NCBI RefSeq assembly: GCF_018343665.1
Contig: NZ_JAGYPM010000003.1
Span: forward strand, 62,001 to 126,000
Source of the DNA: Cytobacillus citreus
GTDB lineage: Bacteria > Bacillota > Bacilli > Bacillales > Cytobacillaceae
Direction: 5' to 3'
DNA: 64,000 nucleotides
Part shown: piece by piece, positions 24,629-32,343 of the stretch
How the letters are laid out: every line of letters begins with the position of its first letter
Position numbering within the stretch: the stretch's first letter is position 1
The notes under the pieces: model-generated
What the model was told of the DNA's origin: nothing
What the model saw: only the letters and a program-made list of their open reading frames with translations
The model's database searches: none
Position numbers and translations under genes: made by a program

Positions 24629-25300
24629 TTAATAGTCTATAATTCTTAGATTTTCAATTATTTGAAATTCACAGCCAGTTTTCATTCTAACTTCTTCAAC
24701 CGTATAAGGTGAAAATAATTCTGTAAGAATTAATCCATGTCCCGATACTTGAAAAGCAGCCATTTCAGTAATGATCAAATCTACACATCTTGAAGAAGTT
24801 AACGGCAAGGTGCATTCGTTAAGTATTTTTGCATTCCCTCTTTTATCTGTATGATTCATTAATACAATCACTTTTTTCGCCTTTTGGGCTAATTCCATTG
24901 CTCCCCCCATACCAGGAACTTTCTTTCCCGGAACAATCCAATTAGCTAGATCTCCTTTTTCACTTACCTGCAGGGAACCAAGAATGGTCACGTCTATTCT
25001 CCCGCGACGAATCATGCCAAAGGAAACTGAACTGTCACAATAGGAAGCCCCCTTGACAACTGTAACTGGATAGCCCCCCGCATTGCATAAATTTTCATCT
25101 TCTTCTCCTTTAAAAGGACTTGCCCCCATTCCTGTAATTCCATTTTCCGCATGGAACATGACATTAATCTGCTTGGGCAAATAGTTCGGAACGAGGGAAG
25201 GAATGCCGATACCAAGATTCACGACCATCCCATCTTTTATTTCCTCTGCAGCACGCTTGGCAATTCTATTTCGACTTTCTATTCCCATACCCATTTCCAA
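24629..25300 (-). CDS. yodR: 3-oxoacid CoA-transferase, subunit B (YodR)
   Basis: 223 aa. Family I CoA-transferase beta subunit with the catalytic Glu in HAENGITGMG (about residue 52), NLGIGIPSLV, and GMGGAMELAQKAKKVIVLMNHTDKRGNAKI. It pairs with subunit A (yodS), whose 3' end overlaps this start by 22 nt. It transfers CoA between short-chain acids; here probably to the keto acid left after transamination of a beta-lysine derivative. Several start codons (TTG 25300, ATG 25294, ATG 25288) fit behind AAAGGGGTG. Confidence 0.9.
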   Translation of the reverse strand: MEMGMGIESRNRIAKRAAEEIKDGMVVNLGIGIPSLVPNYLPKQINVMFHAENGITGMGASPFKGEEDENLCNAGGYPVTVVKGASYCDSSVSFGMIRRGRIDVTILGSLQVSEKGDLANWIVPGKKVPGMGGAMELAQKAKKVIVLMNHTDKRGNAKILNECTLPLTSSRCVDLIITEMAAFQVSGHGLILTELFSPYTVEEVRMKTGCEFQIIENLRIIDY

Positions 25301-25971
25301 TTCACCCCTTTAGAAGGAACGATATAATCAACAAATACTCCAGGTGTAATAATTTCGTCTGGATTTAAGCTGCCTAATGGGACAATTTCCTCTACTTCTG
25401 CAATTGTAATATTTCCTGCCATTGCAACTAGTGGATTTGTATTTCTCGCACTTTTATCATATATGAGGTTTCCATATGGATCAGCTTTTTTCGCGAATAC
25501 GATAGAAACATCCCCTGTGAGTGCCGTTTCAACCAAATACTCCTTTCCATTTGTTTTGACTTTCTGTTTATTGCTTGAAACCATTTCATTATCGATTCCG
25601 ATATCTGATAATATTCCGGCTAGTCCCACGCCACCTGCCCTAATTCTTTCAGCAAGAATACCTTGAGGTGAAAATTCCACGTCCAGCTTCCCTTCAGTCA
25701 TTAATTGCCCGGCAACTGGATTTGAGCCTATATGCGAAGCAATGATTTTCACAGCTTTTCCTTGACTAACGATTTTACCTATCCCTATATGAGGAAATCC
25801 TGTATCATTCCCAATTAGTGTTAAATTACGAATCCCTTTTTCAAGAATACCATCGATAATCGTAGGTGGTGAACCAATTCCACCAAAGCCGCCAAACAAT
25901 ATTGTCATTCCATCATGAAAATTCTCCATTGCCTCCTCAATAGAAATGATTTTTTTGAAGGAATTTCCCAT
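25279..25971 (-). CDS. yodS: 3-oxoacid CoA-transferase, subunit A (YodS)
   Basis: 230 aa. Alpha-subunit motifs LFGGFGGIGSPPTIIDGI, GNDTGFPHIGIG, SHIGSNP, and EFSPQGILAERIRAGGVGLAGI. Together with YodR it makes the heteromeric CoA-transferase. The start overlaps the yodT stop by 1 nt (TAATG type), giving tight coupling T-S-R. The acceptor acid is unknown. Confidence 0.9.
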   Translation of the reverse strand: MGNSFKKIISIEEAMENFHDGMTILFGGFGGIGSPPTIIDGILEKGIRNLTLIGNDTGFPHIGIGKIVSQGKAVKIIASHIGSNPVAGQLMTEGKLDVEFSPQGILAERIRAGGVGLAGILSDIGIDNEMVSSNKQKVKTNGKEYLVETALTGDVSIVFAKKADPYGNLIYDKSARNTNPLVAMAGNITIAEVEEIVPLGSLNPDEIITPGVFVDYIVPSKGVNWKWVWE

Positions 25972-27326
25972 TACTCTATTCCCTCCTTGACTGACAAATA
26001 TTTATTCGAATAGAGTTGGAATGTCTCTTGTAATCTCCTTATTAACTCATCTATTTCAGGAATCGTAATAGTTAGTGGCGGAGCAATTAATACTGAATCA
26101 CCATTGATTCCATCAATTCCTGCCCCTGCTGGATAAATGAGCAGCCCACAATTCTGTGCAAGCTGAATGAGTTTCTGTGTAAATTGGAGCGCTCGGGGGA
26201 AAGGAGTTTTTTCTTCCCTATTCTTAACAAATTCCAAGCCGATCATGAGCCCCTTCCCTCGGATATCTCCAATAAATGGATAATCTTTTTGGAGCTTCTC
26301 AAGCCTTTCAATTAAATACACACTTTTTTTGTCTACTTCTTGTATAATTTTGTTCTTCTCTAAATATTCAAGAACAGCAAGTGAAACTGCACATGATTGT
26401 GGATTAGCACTTAATGTATGCCCGCTCAATACAATTTTTGATCCTGCCAAAATGGGTTCCATCACTCGATCACTTACTAAAGTTGCTGCAATCGGAGCAT
26501 AGCCAGCCCCCATTCCTTTACCAAGTGCAACAATATCTGGTTCAATATCCCAATGTTCACATGCTAACATCGCTCCTGTTCTTCCAAAGCCAGTCATGAC
26601 TTCATCAGCAATAAAGAGGATGTCATTTTTTTCACATATCTCTTTAATCACTTTATAGTAGCCCTTTGGTGGTGTGACTGCTCCCCCAGATGCACCGATA
26701 ATCGGTTCCGCTATGAATGCTGCTATTTGATTTTCTCCGATTCTCTTAATGACTGTATCAAGCTCCTGTGCGCATGCAAAGCCACAGTTTGAAGCTTCCA
26801 GATTATATGGACATCTGTAGCAATAGGGTGGATGAATGACTGGAAAATCTTCAAGAAGTGGGATGAATCTTGCCCTCCTACCTGTATGGCCAGACATTGA
26901 TAAAGCACCTAATGTGATCCCATGATAGCTCATCCATCTTGATAGGACTTTCTGTTTTGTGTGGATCCCTTTTTCTTGCCAGTATTGAATAGCGATTTTC
27001 ATTGCCGTCTCAGTTGCTTCAGAGCCGCTATTTACAAAAAAACACCAGTTTAAGTCACCAATCGTGAGCTCAGCAATTTTTTGGGCAAGCTTTTCCGCAG
27101 CATCACTCGTAAACTGAGATCGGTATACGAATGAAACACGTTTTGCCTGTTCTAGCATGGCATCAATTATTTCCTTTACTCCATGACCAATATTAGCGGT
27201 TATTGCACCTGATGAGGCGTCCAAATATTCCTTCCCTTCTTTATCATATAAATAAATTCCTTTACCATAATCGATTACTGGATAATTAGCGTCCAGCAAT
27301 GGCTTAATTAAGTTTGTTTGGTTCAT
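25971..27326 (-). CDS. yodT: Class III PLP aminotransferase (YodT)
   Basis: 451 aa. Subgroup III transaminase: NSGSEATETAMKIA, WMSYHGITLGAL, cofactor Asp in FIADEVMTGFGRTG, and PLP-Lys in ALGKGMGAGYAPIAA. It carries a Cys-rich insert PPYCYRCPYNLEASNCGFACA that could bind metal. It likely removes an amino group from beta-lysine or a related compound. First gene of the yodTSRQP-activator transcript. A TATAAT (minus strand, 27389-27384) lies about 60 nt upstream; overlapping CATATAAT also resembles a sigma-E -10, fitting the sporulation control known in B. subtilis. Confidence 0.9.
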   Translation of the reverse strand: MNQTNLIKPLLDANYPVIDYGKGIYLYDKEGKEYLDASSGAITANIGHGVKEIIDAMLEQAKRVSFVYRSQFTSDAAEKLAQKIAELTIGDLNWCFFVNSGSEATETAMKIAIQYWQEKGIHTKQKVLSRWMSYHGITLGALSMSGHTGRRARFIPLLEDFPVIHPPYCYRCPYNLEASNCGFACAQELDTVIKRIGENQIAAFIAEPIIGASGGAVTPPKGYYKVIKEICEKNDILFIADEVMTGFGRTGAMLACEHWDIEPDIVALGKGMGAGYAPIAATLVSDRVMEPILAGSKIVLSGHTLSANPQSCAVSLAVLEYLEKNKIIQEVDKKSVYLIERLEKLQKDYPFIGDIRGKGLMIGLEFVKNREEKTPFPRALQFTQKLIQLAQNCGLLIYPAGAGIDGINGDSVLIAPPLTITIPEIDELIRRLQETFQLYSNKYLSVKEGIE

Positions 27327-27434
27327 AAGCCAGCCTCCTCCATCCCATTTGCAACGATTTCATACCATTAGGGACAATACTAGATTATATGAGATGATTG
27401 TCTAAATCTTTCATATATATCGTGAAAATAAAAA

Positions 27435-27461
27435 AAAGACAGCAGTTTACGAGCTGTCTTT
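27435..27461 (-). terminator. Terminator behind the S66 peptidase
   Basis: AAAGACAGC-N9-GCTGTCTTT with eight T on the minus strand. Confidence 0.88.
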
Positions 27462-27486
27462 AGAATAGATATTTTTTATTTGTGGT

Positions 27487-28473
27487 TTACTTAATGATAT
27501 TTTGCTCTATTAGGATTTCTGTTTTATTGCCAGTAGCTGTAACTGTTGCATGCGCCCCTACCGGAATCGTTGCGTACGGCTGAACATGGCCAAAATTAAC
27601 ATTGGATATAATTGGAATATGCGATAATTCCTTCTTTGATGCAATAATTTTTCTAAGAGCTTCTTCTGTTATATGTGAATCTTTTTGAAATCTACCAATC
27701 AAAACAGCTTGAATATCTTTTGCATCTGGAAGATGAAGAAGAGATTGAAGATCACGATCAAATGTTAATGCATGTGATTCATCATCATCCTCAATAAAGA
27801 GGATTGCATTTTTCAGTGAAGGCATAAACTCTGTACCTTGCAATAAATTAAGTGTGCATAAATTTCCGCCAATTAAAGTACCTTCTGCTTTTCCTTCCTG
27901 CAGCACTATATAGCCATCCTGTTCAATAAATGTTCGATCCTCTTGGTCAAGATACCAAGCATCATCGCTCCATTGAGAGGATGGTTCAACCTCGCACGGA
28001 GCATCGTTTGTGACAGCTTGAATGAAAGATTCTAATGTATACTCAAATCCATATTTTACTCCAAAGCTTGAGAAATGTGGTCCTGAATAATTAATCAAGC
28101 CGGTTTTTTTGTATATCGCTGCGTTTAACGCTGTTATATCACTATATCCGCAAAATACCTTTGGGTTGGCGCGGATTAAGTCAAAATCAATATATTTTAG
28201 CAGCTGATTCGCATTATAGCCGCCAATAACCGTGAGAATTCCTTTTACATCAGGATCACGAAAAGCATCGTGTAAATCCACAATTCTTTCTTCAATTGAG
28301 GTACTAAAAAAGTCATCATGCTGCTCAACATTTTTTCCAAAAGTAACAGTGAAGCCGAGTTAATTCAACCGCTCCGTCGCAATTTCTATTTGCTTCCCTT
28401 TTAAAATCGTCATACTTCTTGATGGGGCTATTACCCTAATTTGATCTCCTGGTTTTAACCGTTCCGCAAGCAT
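27487..28473 (-). pseudogene. S66 LD-carboxypeptidase (MccF-like) with in-frame nonsense codon
   Basis: Starting at the ATG at 28473 (MLAERLKPGDQIRVIAPSRS) the frame runs 37 codons to TAA at 28362-28360, then continues in the same frame as LGFTVTFGKNVEQHDD into the long 264-codon frame. The downstream part has the S66 signature: GGYNANQLLKYIDFDLI, FCGYSDITALN (catalytic Ser), a Glu in EDDDESHALTFDRDLQSLLH and the His near the end (NFGHVQPYATIPVGA). Family members cleave LD-bonds in murein peptides or inactivate microcin C. Reinitiation at the GTG at 28281 would lack the nucleophile-elbow upstream strand. A sequencing error or recoding cannot be excluded. Confidence 0.82.
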
Positions 28474-28571
28474 AATAGATCTCTCTCTATTCATTTATAA
28501 AATAACAATATTTTACCAGACTTATAGGAAGTATAAAAGGACAAATACTAAAATAGTATGGAGTTAGACAT

Positions 28572-28603
28572 AAAAAGAGCCAATCCGATCATTGGCTCTT
28601 TTT
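28572..28603 (-). terminator. Terminator of the FAD oxidoreductase gene
   Basis: AAAAAGAGCCAAT-CCGATC-ATTGGCTCTTTTT, 13-bp stem. Confidence 0.9.
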
Positions 28604-28616
28604 ATATTTATATTAT

Positions 28617-30083
28617 TTAAACAAGAACAGCTTCTTTTCGTGTACCTGTTTTTGATTTTTCAACGATATCTCTCGCAATCCAAACACCACATGCTCCTGC
28701 CTGTGCAAGACCTCTCGTAATACCTGCACCGTCTCCACCAACATACAAACCATTAATTTCAGTTTCGAAACGATCATTTAATTTTGGGCGGGCAGAATAG
28801 AATTTAGCTTCAACCCCATAAAACAACGTATGCTCTGAGGCAATACCAGGTGTTACGTGATTTAATGCTTCTGTCATTTCGATAAGACTTTTCATTGTAT
28901 TATATGGAAGGGCCAATCCAAGATCACCTGGAACTGCTTCCTTTAAAGTCGGCTCAAGGAACCCTTCTCTTATTCTTTTTTCTGTTGATCTTCTTCCCTT
29001 TAAAATATCTCCGTATTTCTGAACGATTAAGCCTCCATTTGATAAGCTATTCGCTAGACGCGATACTTCATGCGCATATTCATTCGGCTTATCAAAAGGA
29101 TCTGAAAAAGTATGGGAAACAAGAAGGGCAAAATTCGTATTTGGACTTCCTAACTTTGGATCTTTATAGGCATGACCATTCGCTAGCATGATTCCTGAAT
29201 GATTCTCTACGACAACATGACCAGACGGATTGCTGCAAAACGTTCTCACTCTTGTACCGACTGAAGTGTTAAACGTGAATTTTCCTTCATATAAATGCTC
29301 GTTTATTTCTTCCATAATAACGTTTGACGTCTCAACCCGTACACCTATATCTACTTGATTGTTAATCATTTTTAAACGGCGAGATTTTAATAGATTTGCT
29401 AACCACACTGAACCGTCACGGCCTGGTACTACAACAATCTTGTTTGCATTAATGATATCACCAGATTTTAATTTTACCCCCGTCACTTTCAATCCATCTT
29501 GGCTCTTTTCTGTTATTAAATCCTCAACCTCTGTTTTATAAGCCATATCAATTTTTTCATTTAAATATTCATAAATGCTTTTCATGATTTGCAGGTTTTG
29601 TTCTGTACCTAGATGTCTAACTTGTGCACGAAGCAACTTTAAACCCGCAGCATATCCGCAGCGTTCAATTTCTCTTACCTTAGGTGTCAAAGGATCTGTT
29701 ATTGTTTCTGTTGCACCATGCTTTAAGTTTATCTCATCTACATATTTTATTAACTCAATGACTTGCGAATCTGGAAGATAGTCTGTCATCCAACCGCCAA
29801 ATTCACTCGTAATATTAAACTTTCCATCTGAATATGCCCCTGCACCACCAAAACCATTCGTGATTGAACATGCTGGTAAGCAGCCAGCAAATTCCTTTCT
29901 GCCAATAGCAGGCGGGCATTTTTCTATTTTCTTTTGTAAAATAGGACAATTTCTTTTATAAATATCATGACCTTTATCAATTAAGAGTACATTTGCTTCA
30001 GGCATTTTTAAATTTAATTCATAGGAAGTAAATATTCCAGCCGGGCCAGCTCCAACGACAATTACATCATAATTTTGTTTCAT
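28617..30083 (-). CDS. FAD-dependent oxidoreductase (COG2509-like), PurR-type control
   Basis: 488 aa. The dinucleotide-binding motif is VIVVGAGPAGIFTSYEL (residues 7-23), then LIDKGHDIYKRNCP and a Cys-rich segment CPILQKK..KCPPAIGRKEFAGCLPACSITNGFGGAGAYSDGKF. NKIVVVPGRDGSVWL and a C-terminal FAD contact GLYVGGDGAGITRGLAQAGACGVWIA follow. The natural substrate of this family is unknown; four closely spaced Cys could be redox-active. SD GGAGG at the ATG. Upstream lie a strong sigma-A promoter and a pair of inverted PurBox-like sequences with the geometry of B. subtilis purE, which suggests repression when purines are plentiful. Monocistronic. Confidence 0.87.
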   Translation of the reverse strand: MKQNYDVIVVGAGPAGIFTSYELNLKMPEANVLLIDKGHDIYKRNCPILQKKIEKCPPAIGRKEFAGCLPACSITNGFGGAGAYSDGKFNITSEFGGWMTDYLPDSQVIELIKYVDEINLKHGATETITDPLTPKVREIERCGYAAGLKLLRAQVRHLGTEQNLQIMKSIYEYLNEKIDMAYKTEVEDLITEKSQDGLKVTGVKLKSGDIINANKIVVVPGRDGSVWLANLLKSRRLKMINNQVDIGVRVETSNVIMEEINEHLYEGKFTFNTSVGTRVRTFCSNPSGHVVVENHSGIMLANGHAYKDPKLGSPNTNFALLVSHTFSDPFDKPNEYAHEVSRLANSLSNGGLIVQKYGDILKGRRSTEKRIREGFLEPTLKEAVPGDLGLALPYNTMKSLIEMTEALNHVTPGIASEHTLFYGVEAKFYSARPKLNDRFETEINGLYVGGDGAGITRGLAQAGACGVWIARDIVEKSKTGTRKEAVLV

Positions 30084-30135
30084 CGTCTAATTCCTCCAGA
30101 CGCGGGCATTTTCGTCATTTCCTCAACCAAAGGTA

Positions 30136-30164
30136 ACTATAACAAACGAAAACGGTATCGTCAA
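30136..30164 (-). promoter_or_regulatory. Sigma-A promoter of the FAD oxidoreductase gene
   Basis: Minus strand TTGACG (30164-30159), 17-nt spacer, TATAGT (30141-30136). Confidence 0.8.
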
Positions 30165-30168
30165 CCAT

Positions 30169-30213
30169 TAAAACGAACTATTTTAAAAGTTAATATAGTT
30201 ATTGTTCGTATTT
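30169..30213 (-). promoter_or_regulatory. Paired inverted PurBoxes (candidate PurR operator)
   Basis: Box 1, minus strand AAATACGAACAAT (30213-30201), matches AWWWCCGAACWWT at 12 of 13. Box 2, plus strand TAAAACGAACTAT (30169-30181), matches at 11 of 13. The boxes point towards each other. The downstream GTTCG is 8 nt from GTTGAC of the -35 region, the same spacing I remember from B. subtilis purE. Confidence 0.7.
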
Positions 30214-30428
30214 TGATCAATATATGTATAATTCGAAATTGGCAGATACATAATTGGGATTTAAATTTCCTTTAGCCCGTTATAAATCTTGAACATTTCA
30301 TTTAACCAAAAAAGACTGCCCCCTTTGAATAAAAGAGACAGACCTGATTTTATTATTAATACGAATAACTTTTTACATATTATTTTAATATCTAGCTCAT
30401 GTTCAAAGCGTTTCCGCTTTTCTTTTTA

Positions 30429-30641
30429 TCAGAAGCCTACACAGCTTGCTCCAATAATAATCAATAGAATAAACAATACAACAATTAAGGCAAAGCCGCC
30501 AAAGCCACACCCACCTACAGGTCCTATACCAGCACCAGCAACTGGAAATCCATATCCACCTACAGGTCCTATACCAGCACCAGCAACTGGAAATCCATAT
30601 CCTGGATAGCATGGATCACAACCATATCCACCATAATACAT
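30429..30641 (-). CDS. YjcZ-like Gly-rich small membrane/sporulation protein with internal duplication
   Basis: 70 aa. A Gly/Tyr/Cys-rich head (MYYGGYGCDPCYPG) precedes two exact 15-residue repeats (YGFPVAGAGIGPVGG-type) and a C-terminal hydrophobic helix (GFALIVVLFILLIIIGASCVGF) typical of YjcZ-family sporulation proteins. SD GCGAGGAG supports the start. The duplication is a near-perfect 45-bp direct repeat (30511-30600), so repeat number may vary. In other Bacillus such peptides are spore-associated; role unknown. Confidence 0.8.
   Translation of the reverse strand: MYYGGYGCDPCYPGYGFPVAGAGIGPVGGYGFPVAGAGIGPVGGCGFGGFALIVVLFILLIIIGASCVGF
30511..30600 (-). repeat. 45-bp coding tandem duplication
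   Basis: CCTACAGGTCCTATACCAGC... occurs twice at a period of 45 bp inside the YjcZ-like gene. Confidence 0.9.
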
Positions 30642-30767
30642 AATTCTTCACTCCTCGCTTTTTAGGGGCATTTTCCATATTAACTTATGATGTTGGTGCT
30701 TGACCTGTACGGGTGTTTGCCTATTTTATCGAAAAATGCAGTCTAAACTTTTTAGCACAGATTATAA

Positions 30768-30901
30768 ATTAGAAAAACTTGGCATTCGCCAAGTCCTTTT
30801 TGGCGAATGCCTTAGTTTTACTTATGCGATCATATTAGCAAATATTTAATTGGTGACACACTTTACCTTAGTACGTTAATAAACTTAAACTCCTATTAGC
30901 T
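30768..30901 (+). repeat. Dispersed element R1, copy 4
   Basis: ATTAGAAAAACTTGGC-ATTC-GCCAAGTCCTTTTTGGCGAATGCC to CTCCTATTAGCTA. Full length, loop ATTC, between the YjcZ-like gene and the rsgA paralogue. Confidence 0.9.
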
Positions 30902-30952
30902 AAAATAGACCCCTTTATCCTAAGAGGTCCACAATTTCTTTAATTAGTAATT

Positions 30953-32011
30953 TTACTTTTTTGCGTTCTTTACACTAATAGTAATACTTTTCCGGCGTTT
31001 TTTCTCCTCAACCTGGGCACGTTTTTCTTGCTTTCTTTCTAAATAGGCTAGTTCTTTTTGGAGTTTTTTATAGCTCAAAAGTCGATCTATATCAAATATT
31101 CCATCATGAATTGCCTGTTTAACTGCACAACCCGGCTCCTGTTCATGAGTACAGTTCCTAAACTTACATTCTTCAGCAGTCGTTTCTATATCTGAAAAGC
31201 TTTCGACAAATCCATCACTGCTGTCCCAAAGCTGAAGCTCCCTCATACCTGGCGTATCGATTAAAACTGTTCCTCCAGGAAGAAGTATCAATTCACGATG
31301 AGTAGTGGTATGTCGACCTTTATCATCAACTTCACGGATTTCCTGTACCTTCTGCTTTTCATCTCCTAAAAGATAATTCGTCAATGTTGATTTTCCTACT
31401 CCAGAAGATCCAAGTAGTGCGACTGTTTTCCCTGGCAAAAGAAATGGTTCCAGTTCAGAAATCCCCTTTTCTTCCATGACACTGACAGGAACTACGGGTA
31501 CACCCATTGCAATTCCTTCTATAGCGGATAATTTTTTTTCCAAATCATCACATAAATCTGACTTTGTTAACACGATAACTGGAGTAGCTCCACTTTCCCA
31601 AGTTAACAGCAAATATCTTTCAATTCGACGTAAATTAAGATCATCATTAAGAGAATTGACAAGGAATATGGTATCTACATTCGTAGCAACAATTTGCTCC
31701 TCGGTATTTGTACCAGCAGCCTTTCTGGAAAACTTACTTTTCCTAGGTAGTACTCCGTGAATCATACCACGGTCTTCTCCAGTCCGTGTTTTTAACACTA
31801 CCCAATCCCCTACTGCAGGAAAATCCTCTCTAGTGGCAGCCAAATAGGAAAACTTCCCAGAAACTTCACAAAGAAGCTCTCCTTCCTCAGTCCACACGCG
31901 ATACATTCTTTTATGTTCAAGCGCTACCCTGCCAACAATATAGCCCTCTGCTTTATATGACTCAAATTCGTTCTCAAAAAATTCATTAAAACCAATTGCA
32001 GATAAATTCAA
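30953..32011 (-). CDS. rsgA: Ribosome small-subunit-dependent GTPase A paralogue (RsgA-like)
   Basis: 352 aa from the TTG at 32011, 7 nt behind GGAGG; the ATG codons further up are worse. It has the circularly permuted GTPase order: OB fold (about 30-105), G4 VLTKSDL, G1 GSSGVGKSTL and G3 DTPGMREL. The zinc motif C..CTHEQEPGC is followed by a basic C-terminus (KKRRKSI). RsgA GTPases check late 30S assembly. At 352 aa it is longer than YloQ (about 298), so it is likely the second, stress-type paralogue. A leader ORF and terminator lie between promoter and start, suggesting attenuation control. Confidence 0.9.
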   Translation of the reverse strand: MNLSAIGFNEFFENEFESYKAEGYIVGRVALEHKRMYRVWTEEGELLCEVSGKFSYLAATREDFPAVGDWVVLKTRTGEDRGMIHGVLPRKSKFSRKAAGTNTEEQIVATNVDTIFLVNSLNDDLNLRRIERYLLLTWESGATPVIVLTKSDLCDDLEKKLSAIEGIAMGVPVVPVSVMEEKGISELEPFLLPGKTVALLGSSGVGKSTLTNYLLGDEKQKVQEIREVDDKGRHTTTHRELILLPGGTVLIDTPGMRELQLWDSSDGFVESFSDIETTAEECKFRNCTHEQEPGCAVKQAIHDGIFDIDRLLSYKKLQKELAYLERKQEKRAQVEEKKRRKSITISVKNAKK

Positions 32012-32043
32012 TTTTATTCCTCCATGCATATAAAAGTATAAAA

Positions 32044-32071
32044 AAACCATAGACTACACAGCCCATGGTTT
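32044..32071 (-). terminator. Conditional terminator in the rsgA-paralogue leader
   Basis: RNA stem AAACCAUGGGCU / AGUCUAUGGUUU (12 bp, two G-U) with tetraloop GUGU and a run of U. It lies between the leader peptide stop (32105) and the GTPase start (32011), with no other gene end nearby to serve. Confidence 0.85.
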
Positions 32072-32189
32072 AATAAGCATAGAAAAAACTAAATTTCTAC
32101 AAAATTAAACAGATCTAGATTGGGCTGTGCAATAATTATCAACAAATAACGTATTTACAAATAATAATATTGACATTGCACTTCACCCA
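32057..32189 (-). promoter_or_regulatory. Ribosome-mediated attenuator, regions 1-3
   Basis: Region 2 (RNA CACAGCCCA, 32129-32121) lies in codons 16-19 of the leader ORF. It is perfectly complementary to region 3 (UGGGCUGUG, 32065-32057), which is the 5' arm and loop of the terminator. Region 1 at the leader SD (UGGG 32189-32186 and GUGCA 32181-32177) can pair with UGCAC..CCCA of region 2. So 1:2 + 3:4 (off) and 2:3 (on) are mutually exclusive. Confidence 0.7.
32105..32176 (-). CDS. Leader peptide, 23 aa
   Basis: The ATG at 32176 stands behind a GGUGGGUGA SD; TAA at 32107-32105. The peptide starts MSILLFVNTLF, continues VDNYC and ends TAQSRSV. Its codons overlap the antiterminator strand of the attenuator. 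It is too short and too well placed to be a normal gene. The hydrophobic N-terminus resembles nascent-chain stalling peptides, but which signal stalls the ribosome cannot be read. Confidence 0.65.
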   Translation of the reverse strand: MSILLFVNTLFVDNYCTAQSRSV

Positions 32190-32209
32190 CCTTCCATATA
32201 TTTGTTTTT

Positions 32210-32238
32210 ATTATATGGAATAACCATCCAAAAGTAAA
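32210..32238 (-). promoter_or_regulatory. Sigma-A promoter of the rsgA-paralogue leader
   Basis: Minus strand TTTACT (32238-32233), 17-nt spacer, perfect TATAAT (32215-32210). The start point would fall near 32203, giving a leader of about 190 nt. Confidence 0.7.
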
Positions 32239-32343
32239 GTACCATTTACAATTTTTTTAATAACATGCCCTCAATACATGACACCCTCCTATACAATCAT
32301 GCATATGTTAATGACATATACCATCTAGATAGGAGCGAGAGGT

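Noticed and set aside
27327..27400. Sigma-54-like TGGTAT...TTGCA upstream of yodT
   Set aside because: GG and GC are 14 nt apart instead of 12, which is not tolerated by sigma-54; the nearby TATAAT is the better candidate.
30289..30609. 106-aa plus-strand frame with PTGPIPAPATGNPYP repeats
   Set aside because: Antisense of the YjcZ-like gene; its repeats mirror the 45-bp duplication. No SD.
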